Shown here: in pieces, positions 1 to 7,801 of the stretch | Layout: every line of letters starts with the position of its first letter | Numbering within the stretch: position 1 is the stretch's first letter | DNA from: Fibrobacter sp. | Lineage (GTDB): Bacteria; Fibrobacterota; Fibrobacteria; Fibrobacterales; Fibrobacteraceae | Direction of reading: 5' to 3' | NCBI GenBank assembly: GCA_017550445.1 | Contig: JAFZOV010000009.1 | Location: forward strand, 1-24,278 | DNA length: 24,278 nucleotides | Translations under genes and position numbers: made by a program | The notes under the pieces: generated by a model | What the model was told of the DNA's origin: nothing | The model's database searches: none | Seen by the model: the letters and a program-made list of their open reading frames with translations, nothing else

Positions 1-40
1 AACCGAAACCGCGCGGAACCTTCTTGCCCTTCATGGTCCA

Positions 41-137
41 CTGTGAGCAACAAAGCCCTCGGGTGTTAACCGAGGGCGGTTGCGAGAGTGAGCTCGTTGA
101 CAATTCTTACTTGATTTATTAGAGCGAACGGTTCTTA
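41..137 (-). other. Insertion 2 in ileS (about 97 nt, strong hairpin)
   Basis: This non-coding block lies between the Arg(-Asn) codons ending at 138-141 and the Trp codon 40-38, where IleS normally reads R-Y/F-W. On the minus strand it begins with TAA. It holds a strong stem: GCCCTCGG (55-62) pairs with CCGAGGGC (70-77), extended by GCAAC (47-51) with GTTGC (79-83). The exact boundary is uncertain by about 3 nt, because the expected Tyr/Phe codon is missing or changed to AAC. Confidence 0.6.
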
Positions 138-317
138 GTTTCGCGGCACGATGTCCTTGATGGTACCGGCCAGCAAGTGACCGTAGTGCGGAAGGCCCGT
201 TGCAAACGGAGGGCCGTCGTAGAAAGTGTACGGAGCAGTTGCCGGGCGGCTGTCCAGCGACTTCTTGAAACTGTCGTCCTTGTCCCACAGGGCGAGCATG
301 CGCTCTTCGATTTGCGG

Positions 318-390
318 GACAACTTCGCAAGCCGAGAGTCGCGACTAAACTTGTTTAGGCATGACCGAGGCGAAGAAGTTGGCGCTTGCG
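318..390 (-). other. Insertion 1 in ileS (73 nt, hairpin-forming)
   Basis: This non-coding block sits exactly between the Leu codon 393-391 and the Pro codon 317-315. It contains nested inverted repeats: CAACTTC (320-326) with GAAGTTG (375-381), and a central CTAAAC-TT-GTTTAG (345-358). Its length is not a multiple of three, and a TAG lies in the downstream frame. The flanks resemble each other weakly (GTTG..CGCAA on both sides), which could be a trace of the insertion. No known element is recognised. Confidence 0.6.
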
Positions 391-437
391 CAACGTCTCT
401 TCTTTCTTTACTTCACGAAACATGTGTTACCTCGAAC

Positions 438-457
438 CCCGCGGAATGCACCGCGGG
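438..457 (-). promoter_or_regulatory. Perfect hairpin just upstream of the ileS ribosome binding site
   Basis: CCCGCGG (438-444) and CCGCGGG (451-457) form a 7-bp GC-only stem with a 6-nt loop. It lies 14 nt upstream of the ileS start and next to the GAGGT Shine-Dalgarno at about 429-433. It could modulate translation or mRNA stability. No T-run follows on the minus strand, so it is not a terminator of that strand. Confidence 0.4.
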
Positions 458-702
458 CATTAAATTTTCGGCGGTAAAGATAAAAAAAGTCGCCTACAAT
501 ATCAAGAAAAAGGCTCCCAACACACCTCAAATACGCCGTATCTACCCTATTTAATGAAAAACACCACAAAGATATCAACGCCTTCGACAACGGAATTGCA
601 GAGGATTTTGAAGTAGATAAGTCACCCTTGACGAATCCTTAATCTGTCAAGCGAGACAGCCACTATTTACCTATTTGAATAACTCTTTATGAATTGACTT
701 AC

Positions 703-849
703 TCATTCCTCTACGATATCTTTGTCAAAGCACCATTTGGGGTAGAGTAGTTCCCGCACAGAATCAAGGCCATCTTTCCACACTTGCGACGCATTGGAGA
801 GCACCATTGTGTTGCGGAAATCTTCCTTAGCGAAATTTTCCCATACAAT
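703..849 (-). pseudogene. Gene remnant or small ORF of unknown function (48 codons)
   Basis: On the minus strand an open frame from 849 to the TGA at 703-705 encodes a protein-like sequence containing NTMVLSNASQVWKDGLDSV and ending LLYPKWCFDKDIVEE. A TAA at 850-852 closes it upstream, so it is either a decayed C-terminus or a 34-residue ORF from the internal ATG at 807. No ribosome binding site is evident. I do not recognise the family. It stands alone in AT-rich intergenic DNA between ileS and the membrane protein gene. Confidence 0.3.
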
Positions 850-1130
850 TTAACATGCTGGGAATTTTGGGGATTGAGTCTTGAAGAATTAAGGCTTAGC
901 GGACAACAATAGTTTGAACTGTTAGAATTGTTTTTATATTTAGATCGAATAACCGACAAATGTCATTTTATCGCCCTAACACATGAAGTGAAAAATTTTT
1001 TATAAAAACTTTCCTAGACGTCGGCAAATAAAATCTAAGCAAGAAATGATTGACGCAATGTTTGCGAATAACAATCATTACCAGCGTTCCCTGGTTATGT
1101 TTTTTCCCTCTGTCACGCAGGAATGATCAC
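850..1130. other. AT-rich intergenic stretch without a recognised gene
   Basis: No convincing coding frame is seen. The only structure noted is ACCAG-CGTTCC-CTGGT (about 1080-1096) followed by a T-run on the plus strand, a weak terminator-like hairpin with no plus-strand gene before it. Together with 424-702, this makes about 700 nt between the ileS start and the membrane protein gene, broken only by the remnant at 703-849. Confidence 0.4.
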
Positions 1131-2045
1131 TTACTGCATTTCAAGAATTGATTTTAAAATAAGGACAATAAATCCAAACAGAAACGTGGATATAAAAAAT
1201 AACACAAACAAAAAACAAAGACAAGTATTCTTCTCAGAAGTAATTTCTTCCTTTGACAGTGTCTGTCTAAAAGGAATGCCGAAAATTTTGATCAAACAGG
1301 GGGCAGTAAACATAATCTTTTTTACAAAGCTATTTATAGGACCAAACAAAATGGTAAATATTAAGAACAGACCTGTTACAAGACTCGATATTTTAAATAA
1401 AAGAAATGATATGGGTCTAAAATTCAACAAGTCAGTTTTTACATCTTTGACAAGAAACATCCCTAGAGAAACCAGAATACCTGTTATGAGCCATTTTATC
1501 CATGAATGTCCGTAAACTTCACATTTTGCCCGTTCCCAGTCGTATTTAAGAAGAACGCTCATGGATTCCTCGAATTGGCATAAAAGGCAAAGCAGATCAC
1601 TGTTGTCATCGCTAACCAGGTAAAGATTTGGCTGACAACAATGTAAACATTCTCTTTTGGACTTTGAGAATATTCCTTGTTTCGTTGAATCGACCCTTTT
1701 TATGATATTTTCAAGTATGTTTAATATGTTGGAATCTTCAGGATCAGTGGGGTTAAGACGTGTTATAAAAAATGCTTTCGCTTCGCTGATGGATAAAAAT
1801 GAAATACGGTTTTTTGAATCATTTTCTGGGGATTTGTTACTTTCTTGAGTTCGCAGAGATAACTCAACGCAACGACGCAATGCGACAGTCGCACCCCGCA
1901 TATCATCGCGCCATTTTTTACGCTCTTGGGTGATGTTTTCGATGGCATTCTTTTTGTCTGCGTTAGACTTTGTGATAAAGGCCGTAATCAATGCAGAAAC
2001 AATGCCAATAAGTGCAGCGGTGATTTCTGAATTCATATTTTCCAT
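1131..2045 (-). CDS. Multi-pass membrane protein with paired CxxC motifs, unknown function
   Basis: The 304-residue protein starts with a membrane segment (about residues 8-24, AALIGIVSALITAFIT), followed by a charged helix with an ITQERKKWRDDMR motif. A soluble middle region contains ECLHC (about 134-138) and LCLLC (about 152-156), a possible four-Cys zinc ribbon. At least three or four hydrophobic segments follow (about 182-300), starting around WLITGILVSLGMFLV. GGAG lies 8 nt upstream of the ATG. Base composition is AT-rich compared with the housekeeping genes, which suggests an accessory origin. The N-terminal helix plus ERxKW motif recalls small membrane-anchored proteins of phage and defence islands, but this is only an impression; no function is assigned. 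Confidence 0.65.
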   Translation of the reverse strand: MENMNSEITAALIGIVSALITAFITKSNADKKNAIENITQERKKWRDDMRGATVALRRCVELSLRTQESNKSPENDSKNRISFLSISEAKAFFITRLNPTDPEDSNILNILENIIKRVDSTKQGIFSKSKRECLHCCQPNLYLVSDDNSDLLCLLCQFEESMSVLLKYDWERAKCEVYGHSWIKWLITGILVSLGMFLVKDVKTDLLNFRPISFLLFKISSLVTGLFLIFTILFGPINSFVKKIMFTAPCLIKIFGIPFRQTLSKEEITSEKNTCLCFLFVLFFISTFLFGFIVLILKSILEMQ

Positions 2046-2255
2046 AACGCGACTCCGTTTTTCAATTTTTTCGCTACCCCGCTTCGCGCGGTTTAGAGAG
2101 CGACGCGGTTTTGCTTACGCTTGTCCGCGGTGCCTTTTTTCCAAAAGATTGAGCAATAACGCCTATGAAGGAATTCAAAGGTGTTCTTGTTTGATGAAAG
2201 TGCAAAGCACTATTGGCCAGGAGCGAAGCAATATAAGGTAATCTTTAACGGGATT

Positions 2256-2531
2256 CTATTTCTTTTTTATGTCATAAAGGTGATGGTTTTGGACGGTTTT
2301 TGTGTCGGGTTCTGGGTGTAATTGAATGTTTTTAAGTTCACAAGCGCAGACTTTCTTCTTAAAATAGCGACCAAAACTTGTTGGAGATTCGACTTTTTCC
2401 CATTTTTCGCCGTAGATTTCCGATAATTTGTATGTTCCCTCGGATTTTTTATTTATGAGTGCTTGGGCTATTTTTATCATTTCCGTATTGTTGGAACTGT
2501 TGTTTTGGTTGGATGTTTTTGAATTGGGCAT
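2256..2531 (-). CDS. Small DUF1413-like protein
   Basis: The likely start is the ATG at 2531, which has AAGGAAC about 5 nt upstream; a more distal ATG at 2591 would overlap the lipoprotein gene and has no such site. The 91-residue product has an Asn/Ser-rich N-terminus (SNQNNSSNNTE), then a fold-like segment with YKLSEIYGEKWEKVESPTSF, GRYFKKKV and NHHLYDIKKK. The order (L-x-DI-x-GxxW, xxFGxxFKxxV, Nxxx-Y near the end) matches my memory of DUF1413, small proteins of unknown role often found with mobile elements. It follows the FISUMP lipoprotein by 38 nt on the same strand and might be cotranscribed with it. Confidence 0.5.
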   Translation of the reverse strand: MPNSKTSNQNNSSNNTEMIKIAQALINKKSEGTYKLSEIYGEKWEKVESPTSFGRYFKKKVCACELKNIQLHPEPDTKTVQNHHLYDIKKK

Positions 2532-2569
2532 ATTTGTTCCTTGTTTAATTATAGGTTTGACATTGAAGA

Positions 2570-5500
2570 TCATATAGAATCCTTGAGGCAACGAACCGAG
2601 AACCCAGAGCCATCGTTGATGTTAGCAAAGTATGCACTGTTCGCATTCAAGAACCAGCCGTTATCGTCCACAGTAGCACTCCAAAAGTAGGCGTAATAGC
2701 CGATATTGCCGAAACTGATGCCATAGTAAATGTCGCCAGCAGGAAGGGCGGAAAAAGCGTAAGCGTCGGTGGCATTGGGCCATTCTGCAAATCCCCTAGC
2801 CTGCATCGCGTAGGGGGAACTGCCGATTGCGGAATACAGGGTTTCCCACTCCGCCGAAGTCGGGATATGCCACCCTTCGGGGCAAATGCCCCGTGCTGGA
2901 TTCGTTATGGTACATGCTTTACCATATCCACAGTCTTTGCCGTTGGTACTCCATGTTCCGGCACTGTCCATGGCTGCGGCCCAAGTATAAAGGCGACCAT
3001 ACTTCGTGCAGCTATCTATCTTGTTGCCGTAGCACCAGGAGCGGCCCTTCATGCCTACGTATGTTGAACTATCGGAGTAATTGAGGTTTTCCGCCATCCA
3101 AGTTTGGATGCCTACGATAATTGTCTTGTAGGTTTTGTTATCTCTCTCATCGATCAAGATACCATAGGTAATTTTGTGAGATTTGTCCCACATGCCACTT
3201 ATGCATGAGAAAATGGAGTCAATGCTTGGCGTAAATGGTTTCGTGATGATTTCGCCTTCTGTATAACTGACACAACCTTTATTAAGTAAAATTTCTGATT
3301 CGTATGCTTTTCTAAAAGAATCATTGTCACATACATATTTATTTGCGGAAACAACTTCTCCATTAATAATACTTCCATCTGCAGCACAAGTTTTCCCATA
3401 GGTATCGTATTCTAACACCGTTGCCGTTGTCCAACTGCTAGACTTGCAGATGTAATAGGTGGTGTTGTATTCTTTGACGACACCGGCATTGCTTATCGTG
3501 CAGGCCCCAATTGCGTTTTCTATCTCGGCTACAACCCATTTGGCTCCGTTGTATGTATAGTAAGTGTCAGTAACGTTTCCTTTTTTGACTTCTCCTGTTA
3601 CTCCGCTTGTCCATCCATAGGTATCATACTCCAGCGTGGTCGCAGTCGTCCAACAGCCAGATTTGCAGATGTAATATATGCTTCCAGACTTGCCTACTTC
3701 CCCTTTCCGGCTAGCGACACATGCCCCAAGGTTATTTTCGATTTCATTTGCAGAGGCTCGCCACGCGTCGTTTTCGTAAACGTAGTACTTGTCCGTATTC
3801 ACGCTCCCTGGTTTTACCTCACCTTCTGTTCCTGCAGCCCAGCCGTAGGTATCGTATTCCAGTGCAGTCGCCGTAACCCAGTTTTTTGATTTGCAGATAT
3901 AGTAGGTGCTGCCGGATTTTCCGACTACGCCTTCCCGGCTTGTAACGCATGCACCCAAGTTGTTTTCGATTTCGCCTGCAGATGCTCGCCATGCGCCGTT
4001 TTCATAGACATAGTATTTGTTTGCATTTACGCTTCCTGCTTTTACGTCGCCTTCGGCTCCTGCTGCCCAACCGTAGGTGTCATATTCCAGTGCAGTCGCC
4101 GTAACCCAGTTTTTTGATTTGCAGATATAGTAGGTGCTGCCGGATTTTCCGACTACGCCTTCCCGGCTTGTAACGCATGCACCCAAGTTGTTTTCGATTT
4201 CATTTGTAGAAGCTCGCCATGCGCCGTTTTCATAGACATAGTATTTGTCCTTGTTCACTTTTCCGACGCGGACTTCGCCGTCTTCGCCTGCACCGAATTG
4301 GTAGGTGTCGTATTCCAGAGCTGTTGCCTTGCCCCAGTTCTTATTTTTGCAGATGTAGTAGGTTTCATCGACTTTGCCTATTTCGCCGCTACGTGCTTCG
4401 GTGCACAGGCCCAAGGCGCTTTCGTTCTTGGCGACTGCCCATTTGCCGTCCTCAAACACGTAATAGGTCTCGGTCACGTCGCCCTTCTTGAATTCGCCTT
4501 CTTCGCCATCGGCCCACTGGTAGGTATCCTTCTCGTAATCCGTTGCCTTTTGCCAACTGGTTGCCTTGCAGATGTAGTGGACATTGTAGTTCTTGCTCTT
4601 TGCGTTCTTGTTCTGGACTATTACGCCGAACCTTGCCGAAGAACACCCGCCCAGTTCATAGGCGTTGTTCCAGAAAATGGTCAGGTAGTTTTCGTAGTCG
4701 GGAATGGTGAGAATGTTCCAACTTTTCACGTTGGCGCGTATGGAGCCGCCATCAAAACCTTCCGCCCAGTCCGCCATGTCGGCTTTTGTCTGTTCGTCGT
4801 TCCATGTTCCGTCGCTTGCAATGTCCCGCTTGAAGTCGTTGATGGCGCTCACGATTTCGGCTTCGTTCCGATCGCCAATGAACAGGAGGGCGATTGCCAT
4901 CAGGGTAGCATTAGATTCGTGGTCTTCACTGGTGCTTGCGACAAAAGTCTTCAGGTTTTCCGAGTATTCAATGGTGGTTGCAAAACCGAAGGCGGTCATA
5001 ATTTCGTACTCGGCTTGTTTCTTGGCGGCAAAGACGCTGTAGCCCTTGTTTACCAGTTGTACGACACGGTCGTATTCCAGGTGCGTGAGCAGGTTGATGT
5101 TCACTTCGGTACGGCTGGTCAGGTCGGTCAAAGCCCGCAAAGTCATGGAATCCTTGCTCCATTCTCCCGTCACCTCGTTGCGCCACAGTCCACGGACTTC
5201 AAGCACTGCGTAGGGGTAAACCAGGTTCACCTTGGGTATTACGAAATCGCCCTTGTTGCTGGAAATTTCGTCAATGTATTCGCGGCCTGTGTAGGTCAGG
5301 GCGTCGTCATGCAAAAGGACTTCGCGAAGCATGAGGGGCGAATCGAACTTGAATGGTCCCTTTTGCGCTGCTCCCATAATGGATGCGCTCTTGACAACGT
5401 AGCCGTCAGCTGTTTCGGGGACCCATATTTTTGAATCGCAGTTGAAGAAGACGGAATCCTTTTTCACTAAGACGCGTTGCTTTGCGTTGCCCGCATTGCA

Positions 5501-5971
5501 AGCGCCAAGGTCTTCCCTGGTGGCAACGATTTCGTAACCTAGGTATGTTTCGTCTTTTACCCAACCTGCGGCCTTGCAGGTAAAGTAGGAGGAGTCCGCA
5601 AGCACTAGGGCTCGAAGGTCGACAGCACTGGAATCGCAAACAACCAGCTTGTCTTGTGAGGCAACTTCGATGTAAGAAGCACGCGCCGATGAACTGGAAT
5701 TGTTCAGCGGGTTACCCACTACGGAACTGCTTGCCCCTTCAGCGGGCTCAGGGGTCTTGATGCCCAGCCATTTTCTGTCGTAGCACAGGTAGTCGATAGC
5801 CTCGCTTGCCACAAAGACCGTGTCGCCGTTGCGTTCCTCGGTGCAGGCACCCAGATCGTAGATGGTCTGCACTTCGCGGGGCGTCGTTTCCGTACCACCG
5901 GAACTGGAGTCGTCCCCACCGCAGGCCACAAGCAGCAGGGAAAACAGGGTGAAAAGCACGGACTTCTTCAT
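2570..5971 (-). CDS. Large FISUMP-domain lipoprotein with tandem 76-residue repeats
   Basis: The 1,133-residue protein starts with a lipoprotein signal peptide (LLLVAC, lipid-attached Cys17) and an Asp/Ser linker. Residues about 35-190 hold degenerate Cys-containing repeats (LGAC...W). Residues about 195-430 form a conserved middle domain (AQKGPF...YAVLEVRG...LTDLTSRTEVNINLLTHLEYDRV). Residues about 440-900 are six to seven tandem units of about 76 residues with the pattern LGAC-(x)n-TYYICKSKNW-x-TATALEYDTYGW-(x)n-KYYVYENGAW. The C-terminus (about 950-1133) is the Fibrobacter major-paralogous domain (MAENLNYSD, GRLYTWAAAMDS, CPEGWHIPTSAEW, YFWSAT, SVRCLKD). It is probably exported and surface-anchored; the ligand is unknown. 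AGAGGT lies 5 nt before the ATG. Confidence 0.85.
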   Translation of the reverse strand: MKKSVLFTLFSLLLVACGGDDSSSGGTETTPREVQTIYDLGACTEERNGDTVFVASEAIDYLCYDRKWLGIKTPEPAEGASSSVVGNPLNNSSSSARASYIEVASQDKLVVCDSSAVDLRALVLADSSYFTCKAAGWVKDETYLGYEIVATREDLGACNAGNAKQRVLVKKDSVFFNCDSKIWVPETADGYVVKSASIMGAAQKGPFKFDSPLMLREVLLHDDALTYTGREYIDEISSNKGDFVIPKVNLVYPYAVLEVRGLWRNEVTGEWSKDSMTLRALTDLTSRTEVNINLLTHLEYDRVVQLVNKGYSVFAAKKQAEYEIMTAFGFATTIEYSENLKTFVASTSEDHESNATLMAIALLFIGDRNEAEIVSAINDFKRDIASDGTWNDEQTKADMADWAEGFDGGSIRANVKSWNILTIPDYENYLTIFWNNAYELGGCSSARFGVIVQNKNAKSKNYNVHYICKATSWQKATDYEKDTYQWADGEEGEFKKGDVTETYYVFEDGKWAVAKNESALGLCTEARSGEIGKVDETYYICKNKNWGKATALEYDTYQFGAGEDGEVRVGKVNKDKYYVYENGAWRASTNEIENNLGACVTSREGVVGKSGSTYYICKSKNWVTATALEYDTYGWAAGAEGDVKAGSVNANKYYVYENGAWRASAGEIENNLGACVTSREGVVGKSGSTYYICKSKNWVTATALEYDTYGWAAGTEGEVKPGSVNTDKYYVYENDAWRASANEIENNLGACVASRKGEVGKSGSIYYICKSGCWTTATTLEYDTYGWTSGVTGEVKKGNVTDTYYTYNGAKWVVAEIENAIGACTISNAGVVKEYNTTYYICKSSSWTTATVLEYDTYGKTCAADGSIINGEVVSANKYVCDNDSFRKAYESEILLNKGCVSYTEGEIITKPFTPSIDSIFSCISGMWDKSHKITYGILIDERDNKTYKTIIVGIQTWMAENLNYSDSSTYVGMKGRSWCYGNKIDSCTKYGRLYTWAAAMDSAGTWSTNGKDCGYGKACTITNPARGICPEGWHIPTSAEWETLYSAIGSSPYAMQARGFAEWPNATDAYAFSALPAGDIYYGISFGNIGYYAYFWSATVDDNGWFLNANSAYFANINDGSGFSVRCLKDSI
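3400..4550 (-). repeat. Tandem 228-bp coding repeats in the lipoprotein gene
   Basis: The 76-residue protein repeats are encoded by direct repeats of about 228 bp. Two neighbouring copies are almost identical in DNA: the stretch from about 3859 to 3973 recurs at about 4087 to 4201, including synonymous positions. Outer copies are more diverged. The identity points to recent duplication or gene conversion, and the array is a likely site of copy-number change. Confidence 0.75.
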
Positions 5972-5991
5972 ATTTTACCTCTCTGAAAATG

Positions 5992-6021
5992 AAAAAGCCC
6001 CTGCGAACGCAATCGCAAGGG
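5992..6021 (-). terminator. Terminator or attenuator-like hairpin in the FISUMP lipoprotein leader
   Basis: CCCCTGCGA (5998-6006) pairs with TCGCAAGGG (6013-6021) with one mismatch and a 6-nt loop. On the minus strand a run of five T (5996-5992) follows at once. It lies about 20 nt upstream of the ATG at 5971, just before the ribosome binding site. No minus-strand gene is seen upstream for it to terminate, so an attenuator role is possible. Confidence 0.5.
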
Positions 6022-6504
6022 ACAAAGCAGGCCCCCGCAAGAAAGCGGGCGACCGAACTTGAACGTATCCGAAATTTTACACAGGGGGGGGGGGGCGCAG
6101 CTTTATAGGCCGAAGGACTCGGCCCAAGAAATCGCTTCCAACAAAGAAAATGTTACCTAAACAGCGCATAAGGACACCTATACCGGTAATATAACCAAAA
6201 ATTCGGCCAGTGTCACAAAAAGTTTTCAATTCAGGTCAGAATTGCCGCCGGAAACGACCTGAAAACGCACTTTCTCACGAAAAACTGGGTCATTCCAAAT
6301 TGGAAAAAGGGCGGGCGAGACACACGCTTTTCTATCTACAGAACAACTCATTATAATCCGCCAAAAGCACGCAAAAAAAAATGGATTTGGCAAATTATAC
6401 GGTATAAGTCGCCAAATCCCCAAAATTTTTTAAGAAAAACGCACGAAAACCACATTTTCTAGCCGAAAATGCGCTTTTTTGGTCGAATTTGACTTTTTTT
6501 CACC
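6022..6504. other. AT-rich intergenic region with a 12-G tract, no gene seen
   Basis: This stretch separates the divergent lipoprotein (-) and ORF6N (+) genes. It holds a small CCCGC-AAGAAA-GCGGG hairpin (about 6033-6049), a G12 homopolymer (6084-6095), a TAAAAT box readable on the minus strand (6079-6074), and a TTCCAA-A-TTGGAA palindrome (6293-6305). No coding frame is convincing. Confidence 0.45.
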
Positions 6505-6653
6505 TCATTTAGCCATTTTTCTCATCCTTCTGAAATGGCATGTATTGTAAAAAACCGCATGTAAACAAATTTTTTTGGCTCAAAAAGCCCCCTTTCTCCG
6601 TTTTAAGGATAGAGGCGCCCTGTTTTTGGGGCTGCCGCTAAAATGGAGATAAT
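6505..6653 (+). promoter_or_regulatory. Shared leader, copy A: stem-loop that buries the Shine-Dalgarno
   Basis: The 149 nt before the ORF6N gene match the leader of the DUF1016 gene closely (copy B, 8051-8201). CTCCGTTTTA (6596-6605) can pair with TAAAATGGAG (6639-6648), which contains the GGAG Shine-Dalgarno 5 nt before the ATG. Inside lies a second stem, GGCGCCC (6614-6620) with GGGC-t-GCC (6629-6636). The structure would occlude ribosome binding unless opened, so it looks like a translational switch or a conserved mobile leader. A small GGCTcaaaaAGCC hairpin lies upstream. Confidence 0.6.
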
Positions 6654-7661
6654 ATGGATCAAAATGAAGAAAAAACGGAAATTGCGCCGGTCAATCCGTT
6701 GGTTTCGACGGGCGTGGAGAAGATGATTCTGGTCATTCGGGACAAGCAAGTGCTGCTTGACCGCGATCTGGCGACACTCTACGGGGTGGAAACTAGGGCC
6801 ATAAATCAGATCGTAAAGCGTAATTTGGAGAGATTTCCGGAGAGAAATAGCTTCCAATTGACGGAGTTAGAATTTACAAATTGGAAATCACAGATTGTGA
6901 TATCCAATTCTGAAAAGATGGGCTTGCGCAAAATACCATACGCCTTTACGGAGCAAGGGGTTGCTATGCTCGCTTCTGTATTGCATAGCGAAACTGCGGT
7001 TCGCGTATCGCTTCAAATTATGGACGCTTTTGTAGCCATGCGTCATTATATGATGCGAAATGGCGGGTTTATTAATCGACTCTCTAACGTTGAAACGAAA
7101 ATCTTGGAACAGGACTCGCATCTGACTGACCACGACCATAAAATTGATGCTATTTTCGAGGCGATGGACCGGGGCGAACTCAAATCCAAGGGTCTGTTCT
7201 ACAACAACCAGGAGTTCGACGCATACGTTTTCGTTTGCGGTCTGATTCGCTAGGCAAAAAAAAGGATTGTCCTTGTCGACAGGTATGTGGACGAGAACAC
7301 CTTGACAATGATGCTCAAGCGCGAAAAAGGTGTTTCGGTGACCATTTACACTTACGACAAGAGCAAAGTTTTAGAGTTGGATTTGGCAATATACAATGCC
7401 CAATACCCCGACAGCCCAATGCGGGTTCTGCCTAGTTACGGAATGCACGACCGCTTCCTTTTCATCGACGATACCGCGTATCATTTCGGAGCATCGCTCA
7501 AGGACTTGGGCAAAAACACGTTCTTCTTCACGCAGGAGGATTTTACGCCTGAGGAAGTGCTGAAGGAATCGCAGAAGATTCAAGAATCTTTAAAAAACTC
7601 CAACGACCCGCTGGAGAATGGCGACCCTGCTGCGGAAAGTCAAGAGCAAAGTCGGAAATGA
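6654..7661 (+). pseudogene. ORF6N-domain protein interrupted by one in-frame amber codon
   Basis: The ORF6N domain (about residues 22-135: ILVIRDKQVLLDRDLATLYGV, NQIVKRNLERFP, AFTEQGVAMLASVL, DAFVAMRHYM) is a DNA-binding-type module of phage and accessory proteins. A coiled stretch follows, then a C-terminal domain with DAYVFVCGLIR, RIVLVDRYVDENT and MHDRFLFIDDTAYHFGASLKDLGK, recalling the C-terminal half of phospholipase-D-like folds. A TAG at 7251-7253 splits the frame after 199 residues; downstream codons stay in the same frame to TGA at 7661 and remain clearly coding. Full length would be 335 residues. Family members usually read R-S-A-K here, so one TCG to TAG change explains it. TAG also ends other genes in this window, so global recoding is unlikely. 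Translation is controlled by leader copy A. Confidence 0.8.
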
Positions 7662-7762
7662 TACCGTAAATGATACGATAAAACAAAAGGCTATGTCCAC
7701 CCAAAGTGTTGCTGATGAGTAAAATCGGCTAAAATAAGCCCATTCAAACCAAAATCCTATAA

Positions 7763-7796
7763 ACTATCGGAAGGATTGCTATTTCCGGTAGTTTTT
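7763..7796 (+). terminator. Rho-independent terminator after the ORF6N gene
   Basis: ACTATCGGAA (7763-7772) pairs with TTCCGGTAGT (7783-7792), ten pairs with one G-T wobble, and is followed by TTTTT (7792-7796). It ends the ORF6N unit and separates it from the downstream small ORF and DUF1016 gene. Confidence 0.65.
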
Positions 7797-7801
7797 GATA
7801 T

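Larger units (their letters stand above)
1..423 (-). pseudogene. ileS: Isoleucyl-tRNA synthetase, N-terminal part, interrupted by two short insertions; continues past the window edge
   Basis: IleS charges tRNA-Ile with isoleucine in the cytoplasm. Three in-phase coding blocks are visible on the minus strand. Block A (423-391) encodes MFREVKKEETL. Block B (317-141) runs [15 protein letters not shown] to GTIKDIVPR and carries [16 protein letters not shown], the class I HIGH-type ATP site. Block C (40-1) encodes WTMKGKKVPRGFG. Joined, they give the start of a eukaryote-like IleS with usual spacing: 11 residues precede the first Pro, as I recall for human cytosolic IleRS. Between blocks lie 73 nt and about 97 nt of non-coding DNA that break the frame with stops. 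The start at 423 has a GAGGT ribosome binding site 5 nt upstream. The exon-like blocks show no decay, which is odd for an old pseudogene. Removal of the inserts from RNA, or recent disruption with another ileS elsewhere, are both possible. Confidence 0.8.

Noticed and set aside
484..642. 52-codon open frame on the plus strand (ALFNEK-like, ends SPLTNP)
   Set aside because: No start codon in frame and no signal; may be a remnant but could be chance.
4298..5434. 378-codon plus-strand ORF
   Set aside because: Antisense to the FISUMP lipoprotein, with Cys/Val-rich composition and no domain.
6654..7661. Genome-wide reassignment of TAG
   Set aside because: TAG is the natural stop of the transporter (12040), the DUF1016 gene (9404), rfbC and wza.
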